A stretch of 64,000 bases of DNA, from positions 53,311 through 117,310 of the forward strand of contig JBBSJP010000011.1 in NCBI GenBank assembly GCA_038257155.1, in the 5' to 3' direction. The notes under the pieces are model-generated. The model saw only the letters and a program-made list of their open reading frames with translations. It did not search any database and had not been told where the DNA came from. The position numbers and the translations under genes were made by a program. Position 1 is the first letter of the stretch. Each line of letters opens with the position of its first letter. Below, one piece after another: positions 42,301-50,682 of this stretch. This stretch comes from JANJTY01 sp038257155. GTDB lineage: Bacteria > Pseudomonadota > Gammaproteobacteria > Xanthomonadales > Xanthomonadaceae.

Positions 42301-43346
42301 GTCGGTGCCTGCCAGCGCGCGCCGACAATCAGCGGTTCAGGTTCCAGCGCCACGCCGAAACGAATGAAGACGTCCTGAGCGATGCGCTGCGCCAGCTCGA
42401 AGATCTGCGCGCCCGTCGCGCGGCCATGATTCACCAGCACCAGGGCATGTTGCTCGGACACTCCCGCATCGCCTTCGCGCCGGCCCTTCCAGCCGCAGGC
42501 TTCGATCATCCAGGCCGCCGAGAGCTTGCGGCTTGCATCGCTGCCCGCGGCAAACACCGGCAGTCCAGGATTACGGCTCGTCAAATGTTCGGCATGCAAG
42601 GCGTCAACCATGGGATTCTTGAAGAAGCTGCCGGCATTGCCGATCACGGTCGGATCCGGCAGCTTGCGACTGCGGATGCGGCATATCGCTTCGGCGGCGT
42701 GCACCGCACGGGGCTTCTCGATACCCATGGCGGCGATTTCCTCGCGCACGCCGGCGTAATCGAGGCGCAGCTCGCGCTGGCGCGGCAGCAGGAACTCCAC
42801 CGCGGTAACAATCCAGCGGCCCGGGTTTCGCTTGAACAGACTGTCGCGATAGCCGAAGCCGCAGTCGGCAGCAGCGAGTCGGTCCAGTTGCCCTGTACTC
42901 CGGTCCCAGACCTGCACTGCGTTGATGAACTCGGACACTTCCACGCCGTAGGCACCGATATTCTGGATCGGACAGGCGCCTACCGAGCCGGGAATCAGCG
43001 ACAGGTTCTCCAGGCCAACCAGGCCGCGGCCCAGGCTCCAGCGCACCAGATCGTTCCACGGAACGCCGGCCTGGGCCTCGATCCGCAGCGCATCGCCGAG
43101 GTCGTCCAGTTGTTCGATGCGATGCCCGGCGATGCTCAGCACCAGTCCAGGCGCGTCGCCGGCGAACAGGATATTGCTGCCTTCGCCCAACACCAGCAGT
43201 GGCTGCGAGTCCACGCCGGGAACCGCCATCAAGTCGACCAAGCCTTCAGCCTCGCGCACATCGGCCAGCAGGTAGGCTCGCGCAGGCACCCGAAAGGTGT
43301 TGCGCCCCTCGAGCGGTGCGTCGTCGAGCAGGGTGAAGCGGCTCAT
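42297..43346 (-). CDS. murB: UDP-N-acetylenolpyruvoylglucosamine reductase
   Basis: 349 residues, type I MurB. It starts with NTFRVPARA. The FAD-binding loops include VLGEGSNILF (about 52-61) and IPGSVGACPIQNIGAYG (about 118-134). Catalytic GNAGSFFKNP and the type I insertion with RRYDS-like GYRDSLFKR are present, and it ends in EPLIVG. It makes UDP-MurNAc for peptidoglycan. The start overlaps the pyrD stop (ATGA). Confidence 0.97.
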   Translation of the reverse strand: MSRFTLLDDAPLEGRNTFRVPARAYLLADVREAEGLVDLMAVPGVDSQPLLVLGEGSNILFAGDAPGLVLSIAGHRIEQLDDLGDALRIEAQAGVPWNDLVRWSLGRGLVGLENLSLIPGSVGACPIQNIGAYGVEVSEFINAVQVWDRSTGQLDRLAAADCGFGYRDSLFKRNPGRWIVTAVEFLLPRQRELRLDYAGVREEIAAMGIEKPRAVHAAEAICRIRSRKLPDPTVIGNAGSFFKNPMVDALHAEHLTSRNPGLPVFAAGSDASRKLSAAWMIEACGWKGRREGDAGVSEQHALVLVNHGRATGAQIFELAQRIAQDVFIRFGVALEPEPLIVGARWQAPT

Positions 43347-44380
43347 CGCTGGGTGACGTTGTAGCGGCGCAGCCGCAATGCCTCGACGCTTTCGCGGATC
43401 AGTGCGGGTCCGCGATAGATCAGGCCGGTGTAGAACTGCACCAGATTGGCGCCGGCCGCCAGTTTGCCGGCCGCGTCGGCGCCCGACATGATGCCGCCCA
43501 CGCCGATCAGGGGAATGCTTTCATCCAGGCGCGAGCGCAGGCGACGCAGTACGGCGGTGGACTTGCCATACAGCGGCTGGCCGGAAAGCCCGCCTTCCTC
43601 GACCGAGCGCGGATGATTGCGGATCGAATAGCGGTCCACCGTTGTGTTGGTGGCAAGCACGCCATCGATGTGCGCCTCGCCCAGCACCATCGCGATGCCG
43701 TCGATCTCTGATTCAGACAGGTCGGGCGCGATCTTGACCAGCAAGGGTGTGCGCTTGCCATGCTTGCCTGCGAGCTTTTCCTGGCGTTCGCGCAACTCGC
43801 CCACAAACCGGCGCAGCGCATCCTCGGATTGCAGGTCGCGCAGGCCCGCGGTGTTGGGCGAGGAGATGTTTGCGGTGATGTAGTCGGCCAGCGGGTAGAC
43901 CCGCTCCATGCAATGCAGATAATCCTGTACCGCAAGATTGTTCGGGGTGAGCTTGTTCTTGCCGATGTTGATGCCCAGCACGCCGCGTCGCTTGGCGCGC
44001 TCCACATTGGCTACCAGCACATCCACACCCAGGTTGTTGAAGCCCAGGCGGTTGATGATTGCCTGGTTTTCGCTCAGCCGGAACATGCGCGGGCGTGGGT
44101 TGCCTTCCTGCGGGCGCGGCGTCACCGTGCCGATTTCGACAAAGCCGAAGCCCAGGCCGAACAAGGCATCGATGTGCTCGCCGTTCTTGTCCAGACCAGC
44201 TGCAAGGCCAACCGGATTGGCGAACTCCAGGCCAAAGACGCGTGTCGGCAAAGGCGCCGGGCGACGCGATACCAGCGGATTCATGCCGCTGCGGTAAAGC
44301 GCTTCAATGGCAGTGAGGCCCAGGCCATGGGCCCGCTCGGCGTCCAGGCAGAACAGGAAGGTGCGCGCCAGGGAGTACAT
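43343..44380 (-). CDS. pyrD: Dihydroorotate dehydrogenase (quinone), class 2
   Basis: 345 residues. An N-terminal membrane-contact helix (MYSLARTFLFCLDAERAHGLGL) marks class 2. FMN and substrate motifs are NPVGLAAGLDKNGE, GFVEIGTVTPRPQ and NISSPNTAGLR (catalytic Ser), with LVKIAPDL, GVGGI and FYTGLIYRGP after. It oxidises dihydroorotate with quinone as acceptor at the inner membrane. The ATG at 44380 gives the canonical N-terminus; a DUF4190 gene stops one base upstream and murB overlaps downstream. Confidence 0.97.
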   Translation of the reverse strand: MYSLARTFLFCLDAERAHGLGLTAIEALYRSGMNPLVSRRPAPLPTRVFGLEFANPVGLAAGLDKNGEHIDALFGLGFGFVEIGTVTPRPQEGNPRPRMFRLSENQAIINRLGFNNLGVDVLVANVERAKRRGVLGINIGKNKLTPNNLAVQDYLHCMERVYPLADYITANISSPNTAGLRDLQSEDALRRFVGELRERQEKLAGKHGKRTPLLVKIAPDLSESEIDGIAMVLGEAHIDGVLATNTTVDRYSIRNHPRSVEEGGLSGQPLYGKSTAVLRRLRSRLDESIPLIGVGGIMSGADAAGKLAAGANLVQFYTGLIYRGPALIRESVEALRLRRYNVTQR

Positions 44381-44381
44381 G

Positions 44382-44684
44382 TCAGCCTGCGGCTCCCGCA
44401 AAGGCGAGAAAAGCCGCGAGGCCTCCGAACACGAAGATGACGAGCAGCACCACCAGAAGCATCAGGGCCAGTTGAATCCAGCCGAGAATCAGCCCGGCAA
44501 CGGCAAGGCCATCACCCTGGATCGCACCGCCTGAATTGCGGATTTCGGCGCGCGCCATGGAACCGGCGATGACAGCAATTACGGACCCAAGCAGGGGCAA
44601 TCCGACCCAGGCAAGAATGCCGAAGACCAGGCTGAGTATCGCGGCAGTGCTGGTTGGCGCGGGCTCCGCGGTGCTGGGGCTCAT
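44382..44684 (-). CDS. DUF4190-like small membrane protein
   Basis: 100 residues. A short Ser/Thr/Pro-rich head precedes two hydrophobic segments (AAILSLVFGILAWVGLPLLG and LILGWIQLALMLLVVLLVIF) with the connecting AGSMARAEIRNSGG typical of DUF4190 proteins. It has no known function. It stops one base before the pyrD start, so it probably heads the pyrD-murB-eamA operon. Confidence 0.82.
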   Translation of the reverse strand: MSPSTAEPAPTSTAAILSLVFGILAWVGLPLLGSVIAVIAGSMARAEIRNSGGAIQGDGLAVAGLILGWIQLALMLLVVLLVIFVFGGLAAFLAFAGAAG

Positions 44685-44765
44685 GCGGTCTCATTGGGCA
44701 TGGAAGCAACGCCGGGCCCCTGTTCCACGGCGTTGCTTGGTTCGGCGAGTGTATCCGGAAAGGTC

Positions 44766-44930
44766 AGGAGTCTGGGCGGCAGAAGTCTTCCGGGCTGCAA
44801 CGGCACTCTCATCCATGCAGAGCGACTCTCGTCGTGCTTGCGTAGCGCTTGCTACGCGCGCTCTCCGATCATCGCTCTGCATGGCGATATCGCCGTTTCG
44901 CTCCGAAATCCTTCTACCTCACTGACTCCT
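44766..44930. repeat. 165-bp palindromic mini-element, copy 1
   Basis: It begins AGGAGTCTGGGCGGCAGAAG and ends GACTCCT. The two halves are imperfect reverse complements (about 80-bp arms; shared CCATGCAGAGCGA and a central GTAGCGC-TTGCTAC palindrome). The length and left end match the copy at 50943-51107. Its last two bases form part of the ALDH7 stop codon (44929-44931). It fills most of the gap 44685-44928. Confidence 0.8.
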
Positions 44931-46464
44931 AGAGTTCGAACTTGATGCCCTGGGCCAGGGGCAGCGAGTCGGAGTAGTTGATGGTATTGGTCTGGCGGCG
45001 CATGTAAATCTTCCATGCGTCCGAGCCGGACTCGCGACCGCCGCCCGTCTCTTTCTCGCCACCGAAGGCACCGCCGATTTCGGCGCCGGAGGTGCCGATA
45101 TTGACGTTGGCAATGCCGCAGTCCGAGCCGGCAGTCGAGAGGAAAGCTTCCGCCGCCTTGACCCGCTCGGTGAAGATCGCCGACGACAGCCCTTGCGGCA
45201 CGGCGTTCTGCATGTCGATCGCCTGCTCGAGGCTGGCAAACGGCAATACGTACAGAATCGGCGCAAAGGTTTCGGTCTGGATGACTTCGTGCGCATTGTC
45301 CACGCCGGTGATGATCGTGGGCAGCACATAGTTGCCCGTCCGATCGCTCAGCGCCTTGCCACCGGTGCGAACGGTTCCGCCGGCGGCCTTGGCCTTGTCG
45401 ATTGCCGTCAGATAACGCTGCACCGAGGCCTGGTCAATCAGCGGTCCCATCAGGGTACCGGCAGCGTTGGGATCGCCAATCTTGCCCTCTACCTGACGGT
45501 AGGCGCCGACCAGGGCGTCGACCACTTCATTGAAACGGCTTTCGTGCACGAACACGCGGCGCGTTGTTGTGCAACGCTGCCCGGCCGTGCCGACAGCGCC
45601 GAACACGATCGCCGGCAGGGCCAGCTTCATGTCGGCTGTTTCATCAACAATCATGGCGTTGTTGCCGCCGAGCTCCAGCAGCGAGCGGCCCATGCGACGC
45701 GCGACGCGCTCGCCGACGGTGCGGCCCACGGCGGTGGAGCCGGTGAAGCTCACCAGCGGCACGCGGTGGTCGTCGACAAAGGCCTGCGACAGCTCGATGC
45801 CGGCATCGTTGAACAGGAAGAAGATGTCCGGGAAGCCGCCTTCGCGCAGGGCTTCGTTGCAGATCTTCATCGAGGCGATGGCGCAGAGCGGCGTCTTGGG
45901 TGAGGGCTTCCAGATGCAGATATCGCCGCAGATCGCCGCCAGGAAGGCGTTCCAGGCCCACACCGCAACCGGGAAGTTGAAGGCACTGATGATGCCTACC
46001 ACGCCAAGCGGATGGTACTGCTCGTACATGCGGTGGCCGGGGCGCTCGGAATGCATGGTGAGGCCGTAAAGCTGGCGCGACAGGCCGACAGCGAAATCAC
46101 CGATGTCGATCATCTCCTGCACTTCGCCATCGCCCTCGGGCTTGATCTTGCCCATCTCGAGCGACACCAGCGAACCCAGCGCGTCCTTGTGCTTGCGCAA
46201 GGCGTCGGAGCACAGACGGATGGCTTCACCGCGGCGTGGCGCCGGCGTCGTGCGCCACACCTTGAATGCTGCCTGGGCGCGCTCGACAATCAGCGCATAG
46301 TCGGCCGCCGACGATGCCTGCACCTTGGCCAGCACCTCTCCCGTGGCGGGATTGACCGGCTCGATCACGCCAGCGTCGCTGGTGGTCGACCACTGGCCAT
46401 TGCCGAGATAGGTTCCGGACAGGGTGTCTTTCAGGCCCAGGGCCTGCAGGATGGGATGGGTCAT
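44929..46464 (-). CDS. ALDH7-family aldehyde dehydrogenase (aminoadipate-semialdehyde type)
   Basis: 511 residues. It has the ALDH7 signatures: PLGVVGIISAFNFPVAVWAW, FTGSTAVGR, RSLLELGGNNA, catalytic Cys298 in GTAGQRCTTTRR, and the family ending NYSDSLPLAQGIKF. ALDH7 enzymes oxidise alpha-aminoadipic semialdehyde in lysine breakdown (AmaB/PcD type) and some other aldehydes, using NAD+. No other lysine-catabolism gene is adjacent. The start at 46464 (MTHPILQALGL) is the family start. The stop codon abuts the mini-element. It is preceded on the same strand by a tRNA gene. Confidence 0.92.
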   Translation of the reverse strand: MTHPILQALGLKDTLSGTYLGNGQWSTTSDAGVIEPVNPATGEVLAKVQASSAADYALIVERAQAAFKVWRTTPAPRRGEAIRLCSDALRKHKDALGSLVSLEMGKIKPEGDGEVQEMIDIGDFAVGLSRQLYGLTMHSERPGHRMYEQYHPLGVVGIISAFNFPVAVWAWNAFLAAICGDICIWKPSPKTPLCAIASMKICNEALREGGFPDIFFLFNDAGIELSQAFVDDHRVPLVSFTGSTAVGRTVGERVARRMGRSLLELGGNNAMIVDETADMKLALPAIVFGAVGTAGQRCTTTRRVFVHESRFNEVVDALVGAYRQVEGKIGDPNAAGTLMGPLIDQASVQRYLTAIDKAKAAGGTVRTGGKALSDRTGNYVLPTIITGVDNAHEVIQTETFAPILYVLPFASLEQAIDMQNAVPQGLSSAIFTERVKAAEAFLSTAGSDCGIANVNIGTSGAEIGGAFGGEKETGGGRESGSDAWKIYMRRQTNTINYSDSLPLAQGIKFEL

Positions 46465-46510
46465 GCGAACTCCAGATGTAGTGCGAAAGGACAACGCGCC
46501 CGCTCCGAAG

Positions 46511-46587
46511 TGGTGCCCCCGGCGCGATTCGAACGCACGACCTTCCCCTTAGGAGGGGGACGCTCTATCCAGCTGAGCTACGGGGGC
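46511..46587 (-). tRNA. tRNA-Arg (anticodon CCT)
   Basis: Read on the minus strand the gene runs from GCCCCCG to the encoded CCA, 77 nt. The acceptor stem GCCCCCG/CGGGGGC pairs perfectly. The D-arm has AGCTCAGCTGGATAGAGC, the anticodon loop is CTCCTAA with CCT, and the T-arm has GTTCGAATC. It reads AGG codons. Confidence 0.97.
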
Positions 46588-46766
46588 GCCGGCAGAAGCG
46601 GCGTGTTAGCCGGGTATTGTCCCATAAGCGGGTGGGAAAGCTGAAATTGGGTGTGAGTCCTGGAGGCAGCGACGCGTCTGGCGTGCCGCTGCCGAGCAGC
46701 AGGATGTGGCGGGACCGCGACGTTGGAGGGCGTATCTTGATCCGCCGTTGCGAGGTGTTCTGCGGC

Positions 46767-47015
46767 GCGTTGGTTTTCCGGCGCCAAGCGATTGCCGTTG
46801 ATCATTCGGCTTGGGCCTTCGCGCGGCGGCGCATCGAGATGCGCCCTCCATCGAAGAATTGACGCTGTAGGGCGGATCTTGATGGGGTGTACGGCTCCGC
46901 GTTGGTTCTCCGGCGCCACGCGATTGCCGTTGACCTTTCGGCTTGGGCCTTCGCGCGGCGGCGCATCGAGATGCGCTTTCCATTGAAGAATTGACGCTGT
47001 AGGGCGGATCTTGAT
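46767..47015. repeat. Two 117-bp direct repeats, 132 bp apart
   Basis: 46767-46883 and 46899-47015 are nearly identical (GCGTTGGTT through CGCGGCGGCGCATCGAGATG to GGGCGGATCTTGAT). Copy 2 continues into the hairpin GGCGGATC-TT-GATCCGCC (47004-47021), and a degenerate version lies near 46727-46745. Confidence 0.85.
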
Positions 47016-47068
47016 CCGCCGTTGCAGGGTATCTCAGTTACTTGGCGTAACGGCAGCATTCAAAGCAT

Positions 47069-47375
47069 GCGCTCGGCTTCGCCTTCGCTGGTGTTGCTAA
47101 GTTCGGCCATCCTGGCCTCACTAAGCAACCCGGCCCGGGGCAGCAACTTCGCTTGTCGGAGTGGCGTGCTGACAGGCTTGCGCTCGGCTTCGCCATCGCT
47201 GGCTGTTGCTAAGTTCGGCCGTCCTGGCCTCACTAAGCAACCCGGCCCGGGGGCCTGCGACTTCGCTTGTAGAAGTGGCGTGCTGACAGGCTTGCGCTCG
47301 GCTTCGCCTTCGCTGGCTGTTGCTAAGTTCGGCCGTCCTGGCCTCACTAAGCAACCCGGCCCGGGGCGTCCTGCC
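47069..47375. repeat. Three tandem 111-114-bp repeats
   Basis: Units start at 47069, 47180 and 47294 with GCGCTCGGCTTCGCC. They share GTTGCTAAGTTCGGCC, TCCTGGCCTCACTAAGCAAC and CCGGCCCGGGG. The short variable part after CCGGGG differs between units. The spacing is far from CRISPR-like. Confidence 0.88.
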
Positions 47376-47385
47376 CCGTGCGTTC

Positions 47386-47430
47386 GAAGCGCCGCGTGCT
47401 GACGTTAAGTCAGCCCGCAAGCGGCGCTTC
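47386..47430. repeat. Two-tier hairpin 1 with GTTAA loop
   Basis: The outer stem GAAGCGCCGC pairs with 47421-47430. The inner stem GCTGAC/GTCAGC (47398-47403, 47409-47414) closes a GTTAA loop. It is followed by TCACCCCTC, as is the next hairpin. Confidence 0.75.
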
Positions 47431-47442
47431 TCACCCCTCGGC

Positions 47443-47495
47443 GTGATTCGCCGCGCGCGATGCCGTTAAGGCATCGCGCAAGCGCGGCGAATCAC
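47443..47495 (-). terminator. Two-tier hairpin 2 at the end of the ABC operon
   Basis: The outer stem GTGATTCGCCGCG (47443-47455) pairs with 47483-47495, and the inner GCGATGCC/GGCATCGC closes the loop GTTAA. The outer stem contains the permease stop codon (47492-47494), so it may end or protect the minus-strand transcript. There is no T-tract, so terminator activity is only possible. Confidence 0.5.
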
Positions 47496-48460
47496 CCCTC
47501 ATCTCGCCAGCGGCGGAGGTAGGTGGACAGCACCAGCAGGGCAATGCCGATCGCTGCGCCAACCCACATCTCGGTGCGGGCGAGGTTCGAATACACCGAT
47601 TCCAAAGTCATCAGGTGTGCGAGGCTAGCGGGGCCATCGACGTTCTGGAGCACGCTGAGCTGGTCATTGCCATTCATCCAGGCCGCGGGGAAGGTGCTGC
47701 CAAGCGCGCGCGAAAATACGTCGGTCCAGTACCAGGTGCTCGGCAGGGACAAGCTCTGCATCAGGTCGAACCACCACACCATGATGCCGATACCGGCAGG
47801 TCCCAACACGGCCCAGAGGAAAGGTTTGCTGCGTGCCCAGACCGAGCAGGCCATCAGCCAGCCGATGGTGGGCAGAGCCCAAAGCGCACTGATGGGCAGG
47901 GCCAGCAGCACCTTGGACCAGGTTGCAAAGGGGCTGGCATTGCTCCAGATCAGGTCCATCGGGCTGATGCCGTGGATCAGCAGATAGGCGCTGATCATCA
48001 GCAGAAACAGGAATCCGGTGATCGAGGCCACCACCGCAGAAATGACGGGTGCGATGATCGCGGCACTGACAACCTTGGAGGCGACGGTCGCACGGTCGGA
48101 CACTGGCAGCGACTTCCAAAACAGCACGCTGCGGTCGCGCCGCTCGTCATACAGCGAGGACAGGCAATAGAAGAACACCACGATGGCGCTGACACTACCG
48201 ATCAAACCGGCGATCGTGAGCAGGGCCATGTCGATGCCCGCGCCCACATGCAGGCGCTGCACCTCGGTCATGGTCTGGGTCAGTTCACCCAGCTTGAGCG
48301 CGCCAATCTGGATCTTGCTGCGGCTGGCAGCGGTTTCGGCGATCAGGATGCCGCCCAGGTTGAGCAGCAGGAACACGCCGCCGGTCACGATCGGGGCCCA
48401 GAAAAAGCCGCCCTTGTTTTCCCAGAACTCGCGGCGCAGCAGCCATGCAAACGTCTTCAT
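47492..48460 (-). CDS. ABC transporter permease (ABC-2 type)
   Basis: 322 residues with about six helices. The first is FFWAPIVTGGVFLLLNLGGILIA, and FFYCLSSLYDERRDRSVLFWKSLPVSD is the cytoplasmic loop typical of ABC-2/YtrC-type permeases. It couples to the ATPase encoded just upstream (4-nt ATGA overlap). Such systems answer to cell-envelope stress or export small molecules; the substrate is unknown. Its stop codon lies inside a two-tier hairpin. Confidence 0.9.
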   Translation of the reverse strand: MKTFAWLLRREFWENKGGFFWAPIVTGGVFLLLNLGGILIAETAASRSKIQIGALKLGELTQTMTEVQRLHVGAGIDMALLTIAGLIGSVSAIVVFFYCLSSLYDERRDRSVLFWKSLPVSDRATVASKVVSAAIIAPVISAVVASITGFLFLLMISAYLLIHGISPMDLIWSNASPFATWSKVLLALPISALWALPTIGWLMACSVWARSKPFLWAVLGPAGIGIMVWWFDLMQSLSLPSTWYWTDVFSRALGSTFPAAWMNGNDQLSVLQNVDGPASLAHLMTLESVYSNLARTEMWVGAAIGIALLVLSTYLRRWRDEG

Positions 48461-49314
48461 GCGTAGGTCCCCTTCATGGTTGCAACGAACAGGTCGGCGA
48501 TGCCCGGATTGCGGGTTTCGCCGAGTTCATCCAGCTGTCTCCGAGGCACTCCGTCGAAAAGCATCACCGATTTGCCGAACACCTGGCGCTCGTCGAGTGG
48601 CTTGAGGGCGCGAGCTGCCTCGGCATTCTCGGCACCGACCATCACTTCAGTGAAGCGCTCACCGACTTCGTCCATGGTGGCGGAAAGCACGATCTTGCCA
48701 TTCTGGATGAACATCAGGTCGGTCAGGATGTGCTCGATCTCCTCGACCTGATGGGTGGTGATGATGATGGTCTTGTCCTCGTCGAAGTAGTCTTCCAGCA
48801 GGCGCTGGTAGAACTGCTTGCGATAGAGGATGTCGAGCCCGAGTGTCGGTTCGTCCAGCACCAGCAGCTTGGCGTCGATAGCCATGACCAGGGCCAGATG
48901 CAGCTGCACGGTCATGCCCTTGGACAGGGTACGCACCTTGGCATCCGGCTCCAGCTTGGTGTTGGCGAGGAAGCGCTCACATTTCTTGCGGTCGAACTTT
49001 GGATGCACTCCTTCGACGAAGTCGACCACTTCGCGCACCCGGATCCAGCGCGGCAGGACCGCCACGTCAGCGATGAAGCAGACGTCCTGCATCAGTTGAT
49101 CGCGCTGGGTGCGCGGGTCCAGTCCGAGGACTGAAAGCTCACCTTCAAAGGGAATCAGGCCCAATACCGCCTTCAAGGCAGTGGTCTTGCCGGCACCGTT
49201 TGGGCCGATCAGTCCCAGGATGCGGCCAGACTCGATGCGAAAGCTGGTGTTGTCGAGGGCCGGCTTGCCTTTGTAGCGCTTGCTCAGTCCGCGGGCTTCG
49301 ATGGCAGCGCTCAT
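48457..49314 (-). CDS. ABC transporter ATP-binding protein
   Basis: 285 residues. Walker A is GPNGAGKTT, followed by a variant signature LSKGM, Walker B LLVLDEPTLGLD and the switch histidine in TTHQ. A C-terminal extension of about 75 residues follows. It resembles YtrB-type ATPases found with GntR/YtrA regulators. ATGA overlaps join it both to the regulator gene before it and to the permease after it. The start at 49314 (MSAAIEARGLSKRY) is the domain start. Confidence 0.95.
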   Translation of the reverse strand: MSAAIEARGLSKRYKGKPALDNTSFRIESGRILGLIGPNGAGKTTALKAVLGLIPFEGELSVLGLDPRTQRDQLMQDVCFIADVAVLPRWIRVREVVDFVEGVHPKFDRKKCERFLANTKLEPDAKVRTLSKGMTVQLHLALVMAIDAKLLVLDEPTLGLDILYRKQFYQRLLEDYFDEDKTIIITTHQVEEIEHILTDLMFIQNGKIVLSATMDEVGERFTEVMVGAENAEAARALKPLDERQVFGKSVMLFDGVPRRQLDELGETRNPGIADLFVATMKGTYA

Positions 49315-49685
49315 GCGGTCGGCTCCGTTTCGGTGGAAAATCGGGAAAGCAGGGTTTGTGGGGAAAGGCCAAGTCTGGCAATGCGCTTGACAACCAAAGG
49401 CCATTCGTCACGCAGGAAGTGTTCGCGCTCGCTGGCCAGCAGCTTCTCGCGGGCGCCTTCGGTGACGAACATGCCCAGGCCTCGGCGCTTTTCAACCAGA
49501 GTCTCGTCGACCAGTTCCTGGTAGGCGCGTGACACGGTTATCGGGTTGAGCTGAAAATCCGCGGCAATCTGGCGCACGGAGGGCAGGGCGTCGCCGGGAT
49601 TGAGCATGCCGTCCAGCATCATTGCGACGACCTTCTCCTTCAACTGGCGGTAGATCGGCGCGTTGTCGTTCCAGGACACAGTCAT
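49311..49685 (-). CDS. GntR-family regulator, YtrA subfamily
   Basis: 124 residues. The winged helix-turn-helix covers residues 8-75 (APIYRQLKEKVVAMMLDGML, LPSVRQIAADFQLNPITVSRAYQEL), and a short helical C-terminus follows, the YtrA form. It probably represses its own operon, which also has a small exported protein and the ABC pair. It starts one base after the stop of that small gene and overlaps the ATPase by 4 nt. Confidence 0.93.
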   Translation of the reverse strand: MTVSWNDNAPIYRQLKEKVVAMMLDGMLNPGDALPSVRQIAADFQLNPITVSRAYQELVDETLVEKRRGLGMFVTEGAREKLLASEREHFLRDEWPLVVKRIARLGLSPQTLLSRFSTETEPTA

Positions 49686-49686
49686 A

Positions 49687-49953
49687 TCAGGAGCCCCGGG
49701 TGCGTGGCAGCAGGGACCCGAACGAGTAGTAAGGCATCGACAAGCCGACGCGTCCCTTCAATTGAACCAGCGGCTCGGCAACCGGCGTCTCCGCCGACTG
49801 AACCTTCTCGGACTCGGCTTCATTCAGATCCTGGCTGGCAACAGGGCTGCTCGTATCTGCGGCAGGCAGTGGCTGACCAATCATGGCGCTGCCGGCGACA
49901 AAGCTGATCGCGACGACAAGGGCGGTGATGGTGGATTTGAACTTCTGGATCAT
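49687..49953 (-). CDS. Small exported hypothetical protein heading the GntR-ABC operon
   Basis: 88 residues. A signal peptide or single membrane anchor (MIQKFKSTITALVVAISFVAGSA) precedes a short acidic region and the tail GRVGLSMPYYSFGSLLPRTRG. The ATG at 49953 has a perfect GGAGG. A consensus promoter lies 46-73 bp upstream of the ATG. It matches no family I know. Being first in the operon, it may be the transported peptide or an accessory protein; there is no direct evidence. Confidence 0.75.
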   Translation of the reverse strand: MIQKFKSTITALVVAISFVAGSAMIGQPLPAADTSSPVASQDLNEAESEKVQSAETPVAEPLVQLKGRVGLSMPYYSFGSLLPRTRGS

Positions 49954-49998
49954 GGCGAGCCTCCGTGGAGGTGAGTTGACGACGTGGTGTTGTAGGCA

Positions 49999-50026
49999 AC
50001 TATAACAGTAAAACAAAACATGTCAA
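49999..50026 (-). promoter_or_regulatory. Sigma-70-type promoter of the small protein-gntR-ABC operon
   Basis: On the minus strand TTGACA (50026-50021) is followed after 16 bp by TATAGT (50004-49999). The region is AT-rich against a GC-rich background, which makes it stand out. Confidence 0.75.
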
Positions 50027-50121
50027 CAACCCGCAGACCAACTGATGGCAGGGGTGGGTTTCACCCAAAAGGAACGCTGGCAGGCTTACTCTTGTGCCGG
50101 TCTTCCACTTACGGGTTGCGC

Positions 50122-50682
50122 ATGAAAGTCACTCTTGCTCGTCTTGTCGCCGTAGCCTTTTTCTTGCTCCCGCTGCCTGTCTTGGCTTGCAGCAGTCTTC
50201 TTTCGGCTGAATTCAGGACGCTCGCCGGCAAGGAGAAGGAACGCTTGTGCGACCGCTTCGAAGGGCAGGTACTGCTGGTGGTCAACACCGCCAGCAAGTG
50301 CGGCCTCACGCCCCAGTACGAGAGCCTGGAAGCGCTGCATCAGCGCCTGAAAGACCGTGGCTTCTCGGTGGTTGGCTTTCCCTCCAACGACTTCATGAAC
50401 CAGGAACCGGGCACCGAGCAGGAGATCCAGGAGTTCTGCACCCTGACCTACGGCGTCAAGTTCCCGATGTACGAGAAGGTGAGCGTTATCGGGGAGGCGG
50501 CTGATCCGTTCTATCGCGCGCTTTCCAGTGCCACAGGCGAAGCGCCTGCGTGGAACTTTCACAAGTACCTTATTGATCGGTCAGGCAATGTGGTCGCCAG
50601 CTTCGGCAGTCGGATCACTCCCGACGATCCGGAATTGCTGGAGCGCATCGAAAGTTTGCTGGGCAGCGATGCGGGCAGCTGA
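50122..50682 (+). CDS. Exported glutathione peroxidase-family protein
   Basis: 186 residues. A signal peptide (FFLLPLPVLA, cleavage at about residue 22, with Cys23 possibly lipidated) is followed by a GPx/thioredoxin fold. Catalytic Cys60 is in NTASKCG, Gln94 in FMNQEPG and Trp144 in WNFHKYL. The peroxidatic residue is Cys, not selenocysteine, so it probably uses thioredoxin-like reductants. It detoxifies hydroperoxides, here in the periplasm. It is followed directly, with no gap, by the DUF3429 gene. Confidence 0.92.
   Translation: MKVTLARLVAVAFFLLPLPVLACSSLLSAEFRTLAGKEKERLCDRFEGQVLLVVNTASKCGLTPQYESLEALHQRLKDRGFSVVGFPSNDFMNQEPGTEQEIQEFCTLTYGVKFPMYEKVSVIGEAADPFYRALSSATGEAPAWNFHKYLIDRSGNVVASFGSRITPDDPELLERIESLLGSDAGS

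Larger units (their letters stand above)
46588..47491. other. 0.9-kb gene-free interval made of repeats
   Basis: From the tRNA to the ABC permease stop codon I see no gene. It holds two 117-bp direct repeats, three tandem 111-114-bp units and two hairpins, listed separately. The open frames here are only the translated repeat units. Confidence 0.8.

Noticed and set aside
47069..47375. CRISPR array
   Set aside because: Units are 111-114 bp with mostly identical content and only three copies; no short repeat-spacer rhythm and no cas gene.
47060..47420. Open frames with repeated SASPSLAVAKFGRPGLT or EGEAERKPVSTP segments
   Set aside because: They only translate the tandem DNA repeat in several frames on both strands; no start context and no protein-like pattern.
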